DNA of 64,000 bases, from contig NZ_JAADZW010000001.1 in assembly GCF_010645065.1 (NCBI RefSeq), positions 744,001 through 808,000 on the forward strand, written 5' to 3'. The stretch is from Flavobacterium fluviatile (GTDB lineage: Bacteria; Bacteroidota; Bacteroidia; Flavobacteriales; Flavobacteriaceae). Shown piece after piece: positions 9,509 through 16,955 of the stretch. The stretch's first letter is position 1, and each line of letters opens with the position of its first letter. Both the position numbers and the translations under genes were made by a program. Under the pieces are notes generated by a model. That model saw only the letters and a list, made by a program, of their open reading frames with translations, had not been told where the DNA came from and ran no database searches.

Positions 9509-9537
9509 TGGTTAACCAATTTGGTTTTCCAAATATA
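9509..9537 (-). promoter_or_regulatory. Paired TTGG-N4-CCAA operator overlapping the PL17 promoter
   Basis: TGG-TTAA-CCA (9509-9518) is followed by the perfect palindrome ATTTGGTTTTCCAAAT (9519-9534), centres 13 bp apart. The second dyad overlaps TATATTTG on the minus strand (9537 to 9530), a perfect -7 box. Spacing and promoter overlap are the same as at 6419-6448. Confidence 0.7.
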
Positions 9538-10116
9538 TTATTAATTGTATAACTAAGAAAACAAAATGAATATTTTTTACATATTCTAAGAATCATTGTT
9601 TGTTTGTAGGCAAATATTAAAGAGGTTTGCAGACATTTTAACTTGCTGAAATAATTTTCTGACGGTGGGCAACAGAATTTTGCTGCGAAAATTTTTCAAA
9701 TCATTTGTGGCTATCATTATTGCGATGAAAAATGAATGTTTTGATAATCTAAAATTCATAATGGTTTTATCTTTTGTTATTTGTTTAATGTTTTATGAGC
9801 GATCTGATATAATGTTATATACCAATTCTACAGTTTTTTTGATTCCGTGACAACTCCTCCCATAAACAGAAGAGTTAATATAAAGCAACCTAGTTTGGAA
9901 TATAGCTGGCATGGGTTGCAACTGCACTCATGGCTGATTCTAATAAAATTCTCAACTTGGTAATGAATTAGATTTTAGTCTTATTTATTAACAATTAAAA
10001 GCCAAACTAACTCCTTTAAGGACAACTAATATATATAGTATTAAAGTATATCTTTAAATGATATTTAATATTAGTATGTTATTAAACCATTTAATTTTGA
10101 TAAAATATCTATCATA
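9538..10116. other. Spacer between the alginate cluster and the defence island
   Basis: About 580 bp of AT-rich sequence without a convincing gene; a 61-codon open frame at 9665-9850 has no recognisable features. The left edge of the accessory island probably lies here, but no attachment-site repeat could be identified by eye. Confidence 0.5.
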
Positions 10117-10368
10117 ATGAACAAACTTCATGATAAACTAGAGCATTTGGAAAAGCTTATTTTGAGAATCTCTACTACAGCAGAAAATAAAGATGAACTT
10201 CTGAATGTTGAAGAAGTATCAAACCTTCTGGATCTATCTGTGGCTACAATCTACAGTAAAGTGTGTAGTAAGGAAATTCCTTTTAACAAGAAAGGAAAAC
10301 GCATATATTTTTATAAGCAGGAGTTAATGGAATGGATTAAATCAGGTCGGGTAAAAACCTATATATAA
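10117..10368 (+). CDS. Excisionase-like helix-turn-helix protein
   Basis: This 83-residue protein has an N-terminal heptad-like stretch (KLHDKLEHLEKLILRI) followed by a MerR/Xis-type HTH: LLNVEEVSNLLDLSVATIYSKV, then IPFNKKGKRIYFYKQELMEWI. This HTH_17 layout is common in Bacteroidetes integrative elements, where such proteins act in excision or regulate element genes. No integrase or mobilisation gene lies next to it, so it may be a remnant marking the edge of the island. DNA binding is well supported; the excision role is inference. Confidence 0.7.
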   Translation: MNKLHDKLEHLEKLILRISTTAENKDELLNVEEVSNLLDLSVATIYSKVCSKEIPFNKKGKRIYFYKQELMEWIKSGRVKTYI

Positions 10369-10705
10369 ATGAAAAACGAAATTAAAAAGGTCAAAACTCT
10401 AAATTTAACACTTAGTTTTTTTACCATTTAGTTTTAACCTTCCGAATGCACAATCAGCAATATGGTAATCTTTCAAAGCTTTGTCTATTAAAAATTTACA
10501 CTATTTTTGTTAATTAAACAACTCCCATGAGTTTTGTTATCTCAATAAGGATCCTTTGTTTATTTGCGATAGTTTGCTTTAAAATGTACCATAATTGTAC
10601 CATTAAACTAGAAAACCCTATTAAAATAAGGAATGTTAATTTCTGCATTGGAAAGTAAAATTCAGTATATCACTTTGGGTATAAAAATACTTTAATCTTA
10701 AATTT
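10369..10705. other. Spacer upstream of the hip operon
   Basis: No gene is seen. A lone GGGTATA half-site at 10677-10683 may be an auxiliary HipB contact ahead of the two full operators. Confidence 0.5.
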
Positions 10706-10763
10706 TATACCCGAAATGGTATCGTATTGAAATTTTACATACATTTATACCAGAAAAGGTATA
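10706..10763. promoter_or_regulatory. Two HipB-type operators in front of hipB
   Basis: Two inverted repeats of the form TATACC-N6-GGTATA are present: TATACC-CGAAAT-GGTATC (10706-10723, one mismatch) and TATACC-AGAAAA-GGTATA (10746-10763, perfect). Their centres are 40 bp apart, close to four helical turns, and the second ends 3 bp before the hipB ATG. Known HipB operators are similar spaced dyads, so autorepression by the HipB/S/T complex is likely. Confidence 0.72.
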
Positions 10764-10766
10764 GAT

Positions 10767-10970
10767 ATGGATTCAATACGATTATTTGTAAAACAAAAAC
10801 GCAAAGAACTAAAACTCACCCAGGAAGATTTAGCGTTAAATGCGGGTGTAGGACTTCGTTTTGTGCGTGATTTGGAACAGGGAAAGAAAACACTTCGCTT
10901 AGATAAAGTGAATGATGTACTGGCATTGTTCGGAAAAGAAGTTGGTGTAATTGACAAAATCCGGGAATAA
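10767..10970 (+). CDS. hipB: HipB-like antitoxin/repressor (XRE HTH)
   Basis: This 67-residue protein is a single Cro/CI-type HTH: RKELKLTQEDLALNAGVGLRFVRDLEQGKKTLRLDKVNDVLALFG. The RFVRDLEQGKKTLRLDKV segment is typical of HipB antitoxins. Its stop overlaps the next start in TAATG, so translation is coupled. Two TATACC-N6-GGTATA operators lie directly upstream. It is expected to bind these as a dimer and, with the next two proteins, to repress the operon and hold the kinase inactive. Confidence 0.82.
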   Translation: MDSIRLFVKQKRKELKLTQEDLALNAGVGLRFVRDLEQGKKTLRLDKVNDVLALFGKEVGVIDKIRE

Positions 10971-11302
10971 TGGCGCGACAGGCAAAAATATATTTTCGGG
11001 ATCAGTTAGCCGGTATATTGGCTGAGGGAGATAATGGGTATTCATTTCATTATGAGAAAGATTACCTGAATAGTTCCAATCCCAAAGCAATCAGTCTAAC
11101 GTTACCGCTTTCAAAAAACACATATCATAACAAGGTGCTTTTTCCTTTTTTTGACGGTCTAATTCCCGAAGGCTGGTTGTTAGAAATTGGTGAAAAACAC
11201 TGGAAACTCAACCCACGTGACCGTTTTGAATTATTAATCAATTTATGCAGGGATACTATTGGGGCTGTTTCTGTATATCCAATAGAAGAAGATCATGAGT
11301 AA
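10970..11302 (+). CDS. hipS: HipS-like protein (free N-terminal subdomain of HipA)
   Basis: This 110-residue protein matches only the N-terminal subdomain of HipA (Couple_hipA): the KIYFRDQLAGILAE strand pair, then ISLTLPLSKNTYHNKVLFPFFDGLIPEGWLLE and RFELLINLCRDTIGAVSVYP. In full-length HipA this precedes the kinase in one chain; here it is its own gene with its own stop. It overlaps hipT by 8 bp and hipB by 1 bp. In the tripartite HipBST system of enteropathogenic E. coli the equivalent protein is the antitoxin. The same role here is inference. Confidence 0.78.
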   Translation: MARQAKIYFRDQLAGILAEGDNGYSFHYEKDYLNSSNPKAISLTLPLSKNTYHNKVLFPFFDGLIPEGWLLEIGEKHWKLNPRDRFELLINLCRDTIGAVSVYPIEEDHE

Positions 11303-12221
11303 TTGTTTATTCTGCTATCAGCCTGTTGAAACAGCTGAATATCACGCTGCTTGCTCGAGGAAATTCTTTGGTACAACACAAGTTCCTGCATTGGAATTAG
11401 ATCAGGAAAAGTTAAATCAACTGGCTCAAATTACGGTAAATGAACGATTGGCTTTAACGGGTGTTCAACCCAAAATATCGTTAAGCTTAAACGGTGAAAA
11501 AGGCAACAAGCGATTGACCTTAGTGGGTTTATGGGGCGAGTATATCTTAAAGCCACAATCTGTTGATTTTGCTTTTATGCCTGAGGTGGAAGACCTAACA
11601 ATGCATTTGGCAAGATTATTTAAAATTGAAACGGCAGAACATGCGTTAATTCGGACTTCTGCAGGCGAGCTGGCATATATCACCAAACGTTTTGACCGGG
11701 CAAAGGACAAGAAAATGCACGTTGAAGATTTGTGTCAGTTATCAGAATTGCTCACAGAACAAAAATACAAAAGCTCTTACGAACGTGTGGGTCAGATCAT
11801 CAGGCAATATGCGACCAACTCGGGGCTGGATGCTATTAAATATTTTAGATTGGTCTTATTTTCTTTTGTAACAGGAAACAACGATATGCACCTGAAAAAC
11901 TTTTCGCTGATGCATACCGATAAAGGTATTTTGTTTTCACCAGCTTATGATTTATTGAATGTAAACCTCATTTATCCAGACGATAAAGAGGATTTGGCTT
12001 TGACCTTAGGTGGTCGGAAAAGAAAGATAAAAGGTTCTGATTTTGACCAGTTTGCCATGAGTTTAGGGCTTACAGCTATAGTTCGTGATAATATTTACAA
12101 AGACTTTTCAAAGCAGATTGATAAAGTTCAAAACTTTATTGAAAGCAGTTTTTTGACTGATGAGTACAAGGAAAGGTATGTGCAGATATTCGATCAAAAG
12201 TTGAAACAATTACAGTTTTAA
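11295..12221 (+). CDS. hipT: HipT-like serine/threonine kinase toxin
   Basis: This 308-residue protein holds the HipA kinase domain without the N-terminal subdomain. It starts with a zinc-ribbon-like segment (Cys4, Cys7, Cys20), then the Gly-rich loop LALTGVQPKISL, the catalytic NNDMHLKN (Asp197, Lys201, Asn202) and the metal-binding AYDLLN (Asp219). HipA/HipT kinases phosphorylate aminoacyl-tRNA synthetases and stop translation; the target here is unknown. In E. coli HipT two serines precede the loop glycine. Here the matching positions appear to be Ala53 and Thr55, leaving one candidate autophosphorylation site. The 8-bp overlap with hipS and the distinct Cys-rich start argue for a true gene split, not a recent frameshift. 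Confidence 0.8.
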   Translation: MSNCLFCYQPVETAEYHAACSRKFFGTTQVPALELDQEKLNQLAQITVNERLALTGVQPKISLSLNGEKGNKRLTLVGLWGEYILKPQSVDFAFMPEVEDLTMHLARLFKIETAEHALIRTSAGELAYITKRFDRAKDKKMHVEDLCQLSELLTEQKYKSSYERVGQIIRQYATNSGLDAIKYFRLVLFSFVTGNNDMHLKNFSLMHTDKGILFSPAYDLLNVNLIYPDDKEDLALTLGGRKRKIKGSDFDQFAMSLGLTAIVRDNIYKDFSKQIDKVQNFIESSFLTDEYKERYVQIFDQKLKQLQF

Positions 12222-12328
12222 AAGATGTTTTTCGAATAATATCGATCAGATAATTAATACACAATGTCTTTTGGTGATCCCAAAAAATCGATTATATTTA
12301 ACACAAAATGTTAATACAATAACAGGAT

Positions 12329-12526
12329 ATGAAAATCAATCGATTAAAAATCGTTTTAGTTGAAAAAGAAAAAACCAATAAATGGCTCGCTGAGCAATTG
12401 GGCAAAAGCGAAGTGACTGTTTCCCGTTGGTGTACTAATGAGGTGCAACCACCATTGGAAACCATGCTTAAAATTGCAGTCCTATTAGAAATTGACATCA
12501 AAGAATTATTGAATTCATCAAAATAA
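12329..12526 (+). CDS. Small XRE-family HTH regulator ahead of hsdM
   Basis: This 65-residue protein is almost entirely one HTH domain: LVEKEKTNKWLAEQLGKSEVTVSRWCTNEVQPPLETMLKIAVLLEIDIKELL. It sits 18 bp before hsdM on the same strand. Proteins of this size often occur at the start of Bacteroidetes type I restriction operons and may act like controller (C) proteins, timing methylase and nuclease expression. That role is inference from position; DNA binding is clear. Confidence 0.75.
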   Translation: MKINRLKIVLVEKEKTNKWLAEQLGKSEVTVSRWCTNEVQPPLETMLKIAVLLEIDIKELLNSSK

Positions 12527-12544
12527 ATTAAACAAAAAATAATC

Positions 12545-14896
12545 GTGAATCACGCTGTACACAATAAACTCGTCTCCTTCATCTGGAGTATTGCCGATGA
12601 CTGTCTTAGGGACGTTTATGTAAGAGGAAAATATAGAGATGTTATTCTACCAATGGTAGTTTTGAGAAGATTAGATGCCCTATTGGAGCCTACCAAACAA
12701 CATGTTTTGGAAGAGGTAGAGTTCCAGAAAAATACGATGAAGTTTACCGATTGGGATGACAAAGGAATGACCGCTGCTTCTAAATATGTTTTCTACAACA
12801 CCAGCGAATGGACATTGCAAAGCCTGCATGCCAACGCTACCAATAGTCAGCAGATTTTATTAGGAAATTTTGAAGAATATCTGAATGGTTTCAGTGCCAA
12901 TGTACAGGAAATTATCAATATGTTTAAGCTTCGTGCGCAGATCAAGCACATGGCCAACAAAGATGTATTGTTAGATGTATTGGAAAAATTTACGTCTCCT
13001 GATATAAACCTGACACCTTTTGAAAAGCTGGATTCGGGCGGAAGAAAACTGCCTGCTTTGACGAATCTGGGAATGGGTTATGTGTTTGAAGAGCTGATCC
13101 GTAAATTCAATGAAGAGAATAACGAGGAAGCGGGAGAACACTACACGCCGAGAGAAGTGATTGACCTGATGACGCATATGGTTTTTGAGCCGATTAAAAA
13201 CCAGATTCCATCCGTGATTACGATTTATGATCCTGCCTGCGGAACGGGTGGGATGCTGACGGAGTCTGAAAATTTCATCACCGATCCCGAGGGAGAAATC
13301 AAAGCGACCAATACTTCTGTGTATATGTTTGGGAAAGAAGTGAATGATGAAACCTACGCTATCTGTAAATCGGATATGATGATTAAAGGCAAAGATCCCG
13401 AGCATATCAAGGTGGGATCTACACTTTCTACTGATGAATTTGCAGGCACAAAGTTCGACTTTATGCTCTCTAATCCGCCGTACGGAAAGAGCTGGGCGAG
13501 TGAGCAGAAATATATCAAAGACGGAAAAGATGTTATAGACAACCGTTTTAAAATTAAACTGAAAAACTATTGGGGCGAAGAAGAAGATGTGGATGCGGTA
13601 CCGCGTTCAAGTGACGGACAATTGCTGTTCCTGATGGAGATGGTGGATAAAATGAAAGCCATTACCAGTAAAAATACCATTGGAAGCCGTATTGCTTCGG
13701 TACACAACGGTTCGAGTCTGTTTACCGGTGATGCCGGCGGTGGCGAGAGCAATATCAGGCGCTATATTATTGAAAATGATTTGCTCGATGTGATTATCCA
13801 GTTGCCGAATAATATTTTTTACAATACAGGCATTACCACCTACATCTGGATTCTGAGTAACAACAAACCCGCTAACCGAAAAGGAAAAGTACAGTTGATT
13901 GATGCCAGTGAAATGTATCAGAAGCTTAGAAAAAATCTGGGTAATAAAAACTGTGAGCTTACCAAACAGCACATTCAGGAGATTTTGAACTGTTATTTGG
14001 AATTAAATGAGATGAATAAAAAGGAAACCGGAAACATTGGCAGTAAGGTTTTTGAAAATGCCGATTTTGGTTATTACAAAGTAAATATCGAAAGACCGAA
14101 ACGTCTGAAATCCCAATTTACAGCAGAAAAAATTGAAGTTTTGAAATGGGACAAAGCACAGCCTGATTTCAGTAAGGCTTTGTTTGAAAAGTATGGAATG
14201 GAAGTCTATACCGGACTGGAAAAACACAAAAAGGAAATAGAAGATGTTGCTGAAAAACAGGACCTAAATATCAATGCGAAACAGCTTGCAGCATTTCTAA
14301 AAAAGGAAACCTGGCAAAAGCAGGAAGCGTTGTACCAAACCGCAGTGCGCGTGATGGAAGTGTTGGGAACAGACGAATTTACCAATTTCAATGTTTTCAC
14401 TATGAAAGTAGATGAAGTGCTGCAAGGTGACAAAACCAAACTGTCAGCTTCGGAGAAGAAACAGATTTTAGATAGTGTAAGCTGGTATGACGAGGAAGCG
14501 GATAAAGTGGTTAAGAAAACCGAAAAGCTGAGCGGACAAAAACTGGATTCACTATTGGAGTTTTTGGGCTGTACCGAAAAAGATCTGCCTTATTACGGAT
14601 ATTTTTCAACCAAAGCCAAAGGCGAATATACCATTTACGAAACCGAAAGTGATTTGCGTGACAGCGAAAGCATCCCACTGAAAGAAAATATACAGGATTA
14701 TTTCCTGAGAGAAGTGCAGCCTTATACCGAAGAAAGCTGGATTGCCCTGGATTCTGTAAAGATTGGCTATGAGCTGAGCTTTAATAAATATTTTTACCAG
14801 CCGGCCCCTTTGCGTTCGTTGGAAGAAGTGACACAGGATATTTTGGCACTGGAACAGGAAGGCGACGGATTGCTGGCTGAAATCTTAAATTTTTAG
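12545..14896 (+). CDS. hsdM: Type I restriction-modification methyltransferase subunit
   Basis: This 783-residue N6-adenine methyltransferase uses a GTG start, chosen because the protein opens MNHAVHNKLVSFIWSIADD, the usual HsdM beginning. Motif I is DPACGTGGML (about residue 228) and motif IV is SNPPYG (about 309). The HsdM N-terminal helical bundle covers residues 1-160. About 280 residues follow the catalytic core, longer than the classical EcoKI subunit; this long form is usual for one Bacteroidetes HsdM lineage. With HsdS it would methylate adenines in a bipartite target, and with HsdR it restricts unmodified DNA. hsdS follows after 3 bp. Confidence 0.92.
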   Translation: MNHAVHNKLVSFIWSIADDCLRDVYVRGKYRDVILPMVVLRRLDALLEPTKQHVLEEVEFQKNTMKFTDWDDKGMTAASKYVFYNTSEWTLQSLHANATNSQQILLGNFEEYLNGFSANVQEIINMFKLRAQIKHMANKDVLLDVLEKFTSPDINLTPFEKLDSGGRKLPALTNLGMGYVFEELIRKFNEENNEEAGEHYTPREVIDLMTHMVFEPIKNQIPSVITIYDPACGTGGMLTESENFITDPEGEIKATNTSVYMFGKEVNDETYAICKSDMMIKGKDPEHIKVGSTLSTDEFAGTKFDFMLSNPPYGKSWASEQKYIKDGKDVIDNRFKIKLKNYWGEEEDVDAVPRSSDGQLLFLMEMVDKMKAITSKNTIGSRIASVHNGSSLFTGDAGGGESNIRRYIIENDLLDVIIQLPNNIFYNTGITTYIWILSNNKPANRKGKVQLIDASEMYQKLRKNLGNKNCELTKQHIQEILNCYLELNEMNKKETGNIGSKVFENADFGYYKVNIERPKRLKSQFTAEKIEVLKWDKAQPDFSKALFEKYGMEVYTGLEKHKKEIEDVAEKQDLNINAKQLAAFLKKETWQKQEALYQTAVRVMEVLGTDEFTNFNVFTMKVDEVLQGDKTKLSASEKKQILDSVSWYDEEADKVVKKTEKLSGQKLDSLLEFLGCTEKDLPYYGYFSTKAKGEYTIYETESDLRDSESIPLKENIQDYFLREVQPYTEESWIALDSVKIGYELSFNKYFYQPAPLRSLEEVTQDILALEQEGDGLLAEILNF

Positions 14897-14899
14897 ACA

Positions 14900-16201
14900 A
14901 TGCAGCGATACGAAAAATACAAAGACAGCGGCGTGGACTGGATTGGGGAAATTCCAGAGGGATGGGAAATCTTACCAGGTTTGAGTTTTATTTATGAAAA
15001 TAAAGCAAAAAACAAAGGAATGATTAGAAATACTGTTTTGTCTTTAAGTTATGGTAAAATAAGAGTTAAAGCAGAAAGCGAACTTACTGGTTTAGTTCCT
15101 GAATCCTTTGAGACCTATCAATTGGTAAACGTAGGTGATTTGATATTCAGACCAACAGATTTGCAAAATGATATGGTTAGTTTACGAAGTTCAATTTCTG
15201 AATATCAAGGAATAATAACTAGCGCTTATTTAAATTTAAGATTTAGAGAAAACGCCGACCCTAAATTTTTCCACTACTTTTTCAGAAGCATCGATAATAA
15301 TAAAATAATCTATGGTTTAGGCTCTGGGTTAAGACAAAACATAAGTTATTTAGATTTTAGAAGATTTAACTTTCCTTTTCCACCACTTCCCGAGCAAACC
15401 GCCATCGCCCAGTTTCTCGATGACAAAACCGCCAAAATAGACCAAACGATATGCATCAAGGAAAAAGAAATAGAACTGCTGAAAGAACGCCGCCAAATCC
15501 TCATCCAAAAGGCAGTTACCAAAGGTTTGGATGATACCGTAAAACTCAAAGACAGCGGTGTGGATTGGATAGGGGAAATTCCGGAGCATTGGGAGGTGAG
15601 GAAGTTGAAGTTTTGTTTAAGTTCAAAATTAAAATACGGAGCAAACGAATCTGGTGTTGATTATGATTTAGAATTGCCAAGATATGTTAGAATTACTGAT
15701 TTTGGATTTGATGGAAAATTATCTGAGGACAAAAAGCTATCACTGACTTGGCAACAAGGAAAAGATTATTTACTTAAAGATGGTGATATTCTTTTTGCAA
15801 GAAGTGGTGCTACTGTGGGGAAAAGTTATCAATTCAAGACTTCAATGTCTTTCGAAAAGCATTATTCTTTTGCTGGATATTTGATTAAAGCAGAAGCGAA
15901 TGAAGAAATTATACGTAGTGACTACTTGTATCTATACACCAATTCAAATTTATTTGATAATTGGAAATCTGCAATTTTCAATAAAGCTACCATCGAAAAT
16001 ATTGGAGCTGATAAATATTCGACGTTAAGCGTTGTTATACCACCTTTAAAAGAACAAGAAGAAATTCTTTTTGAATATAACTCAAAAAATGAAAAAATCG
16101 ACAAAGCCATTTTGCTCAAGCAGCAGGAAATAGAAAAGCTGAAGGAGTATAAGACGGTGCTGATTGATAATGTGGTGACGGGGAAAGTGAAAATTAATTA
16201 A
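14900..16201 (+). CDS. hsdS: Type I restriction-modification specificity subunit
   Basis: This 433-residue protein has two target-recognition domains, each opened by the same motif, KDSGVDWIGEIPE-WE (residues 7-23 and about 216-234). The central conserved helix PPLPEQTAIAQFLDDKTAKID and the matching C-terminal PPLKEQEEILFEYNSKNEKID sit at the end of each half. This pseudo-dimeric layout sets the spacing of a bipartite target. The two motif copies are also near-identical as DNA, which could allow recombination between the domains. Start at 14900 follows the hsdM stop by 3 bp. The target sequence cannot be read from the protein. Confidence 0.9.
   Translation: MQRYEKYKDSGVDWIGEIPEGWEILPGLSFIYENKAKNKGMIRNTVLSLSYGKIRVKAESELTGLVPESFETYQLVNVGDLIFRPTDLQNDMVSLRSSISEYQGIITSAYLNLRFRENADPKFFHYFFRSIDNNKIIYGLGSGLRQNISYLDFRRFNFPFPPLPEQTAIAQFLDDKTAKIDQTICIKEKEIELLKERRQILIQKAVTKGLDDTVKLKDSGVDWIGEIPEHWEVRKLKFCLSSKLKYGANESGVDYDLELPRYVRITDFGFDGKLSEDKKLSLTWQQGKDYLLKDGDILFARSGATVGKSYQFKTSMSFEKHYSFAGYLIKAEANEEIIRSDYLYLYTNSNLFDNWKSAIFNKATIENIGADKYSTLSVVIPPLKEQEEILFEYNSKNEKIDKAILLKQQEIEKLKEYKTVLIDNVVTGKVKIN
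14921..14955 (+). repeat. Direct repeat inside hsdS, copy 1
   Basis: A 35-bp stretch encoding KDSGVDWIGEI recurs at 15548-15582 with 3 mismatches (32 of 35). It marks the start of the first recognition domain and is a possible crossover point for domain exchange. Confidence 0.8.
15548..15582 (+). repeat. Direct repeat inside hsdS, copy 2
   Basis: Second copy of the 35-bp repeat at 14921-14955, here opening the second recognition domain. The three differences are two C/T changes and one T/A change. Confidence 0.8.
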
Positions 16202-16208
16202 TCTAGTG

Positions 16209-16955
16209 ATGGAGAAGATCAAAGCAATTCAAAAAGTGGTGGAAGATTATTTTTACAATAATGCTTCTGTTTCTGTAGTTCCTGCAAAAGATTTAATGCC
16301 TTATTTCATCAAGGCGAATATCTTTTCTAAAGATGAGAAAAACGGTTTGCCCATCAGGAAAGTTTTACGAAAGTTAGATGAACGAAACGAACTGCATCTT
16401 TTACCCCATCTGATTGCTGAAAGAAAAACAAAAAACACGAATTGGTTTTTCGGTAGCATAAAAGGAACGCAGATACAACCCAAAACCGTGAAGAAGTACT
16501 TGCAAACTAGAGCTGAACCGCTTGAAAAAGCTGTTGCAAAAAATAGAGTTAACAGTGATGAAGCTTACATCTTAGCTATTTGCGATGAGATTTTGGGTTT
16601 AAAAGGTTTGCGCCAGCATCGTTTTGATTTTTTGAGAGGAGATTCAGGAACAAAACTTCCGGTTGATATTTATTATCCGACACTGAAATTGGCCATAGAG
16701 TATCGGGAAAAGCAACATACAGAAGCGGTCGCATTTTTTGATAAAAGAATGACTTCTTCCGGAATAAGCAGAGGTGAACAGAGAAAAAAATATGATGAAT
16801 TAAGAAGGACGGAAATTCCCAAAAATGAATTGGAATTAATCGAGTTTGATTATTCGGAATTTGGGCATACGAAAGGGAAAAAGCTGTTGAGAAAGCGAAA
16901 AGAAGATGAGGGAATTATTAGAGAGAAATTGAAAAAGTATATAACGATAAAATGA
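16209..16955 (+). CDS. Uncharacterised protein with a restriction-nuclease-like C-terminal domain
   Basis: I do not recognise this 248-residue family by name. Residues 1-100 are basic and may form a winged helix (VPAKDLMPYFIKANIF ... PIRKVLRKLDERNELHLLP). Residues 118-225 read like a Vsr/DUF559-type endonuclease-like fold: DEAYILAICDEIL, then LPVDIYYPTLKLAIEYREKQH with Asp153, Glu164 and Lys168/His170, then RKKYDELRR and LELIEFDYSEF. This matches the usual order of acidic strand, Glu-Tyr strand, helix and final strand. It may cut DNA. It starts 7 bp after hsdS and overlaps the next gene by 4 bp, so it belongs to the restriction operon. The ATG at 16209 is preferred over the in-frame GTG one codon earlier. 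Confidence 0.6.
   Translation: MEKIKAIQKVVEDYFYNNASVSVVPAKDLMPYFIKANIFSKDEKNGLPIRKVLRKLDERNELHLLPHLIAERKTKNTNWFFGSIKGTQIQPKTVKKYLQTRAEPLEKAVAKNRVNSDEAYILAICDEILGLKGLRQHRFDFLRGDSGTKLPVDIYYPTLKLAIEYREKQHTEAVAFFDKRMTSSGISRGEQRKKYDELRRTEIPKNELELIEFDYSEFGHTKGKKLLRKRKEDEGIIREKLKKYITIK

Noticed and set aside
9665..9850. Small plus-strand gene of 61 codons in the spacer before the defence island
   Set aside because: Composition is like the surrounding AT-rich spacer and no motif or promoter supports it.
11290..11305. hipS and hipT as one hipA gene broken by a frameshift
   Set aside because: hipS ends cleanly after the N-terminal subdomain, hipT has its own Cys-rich start and the 8-bp overlap is typical of coupled genes, as in known HipBST systems.
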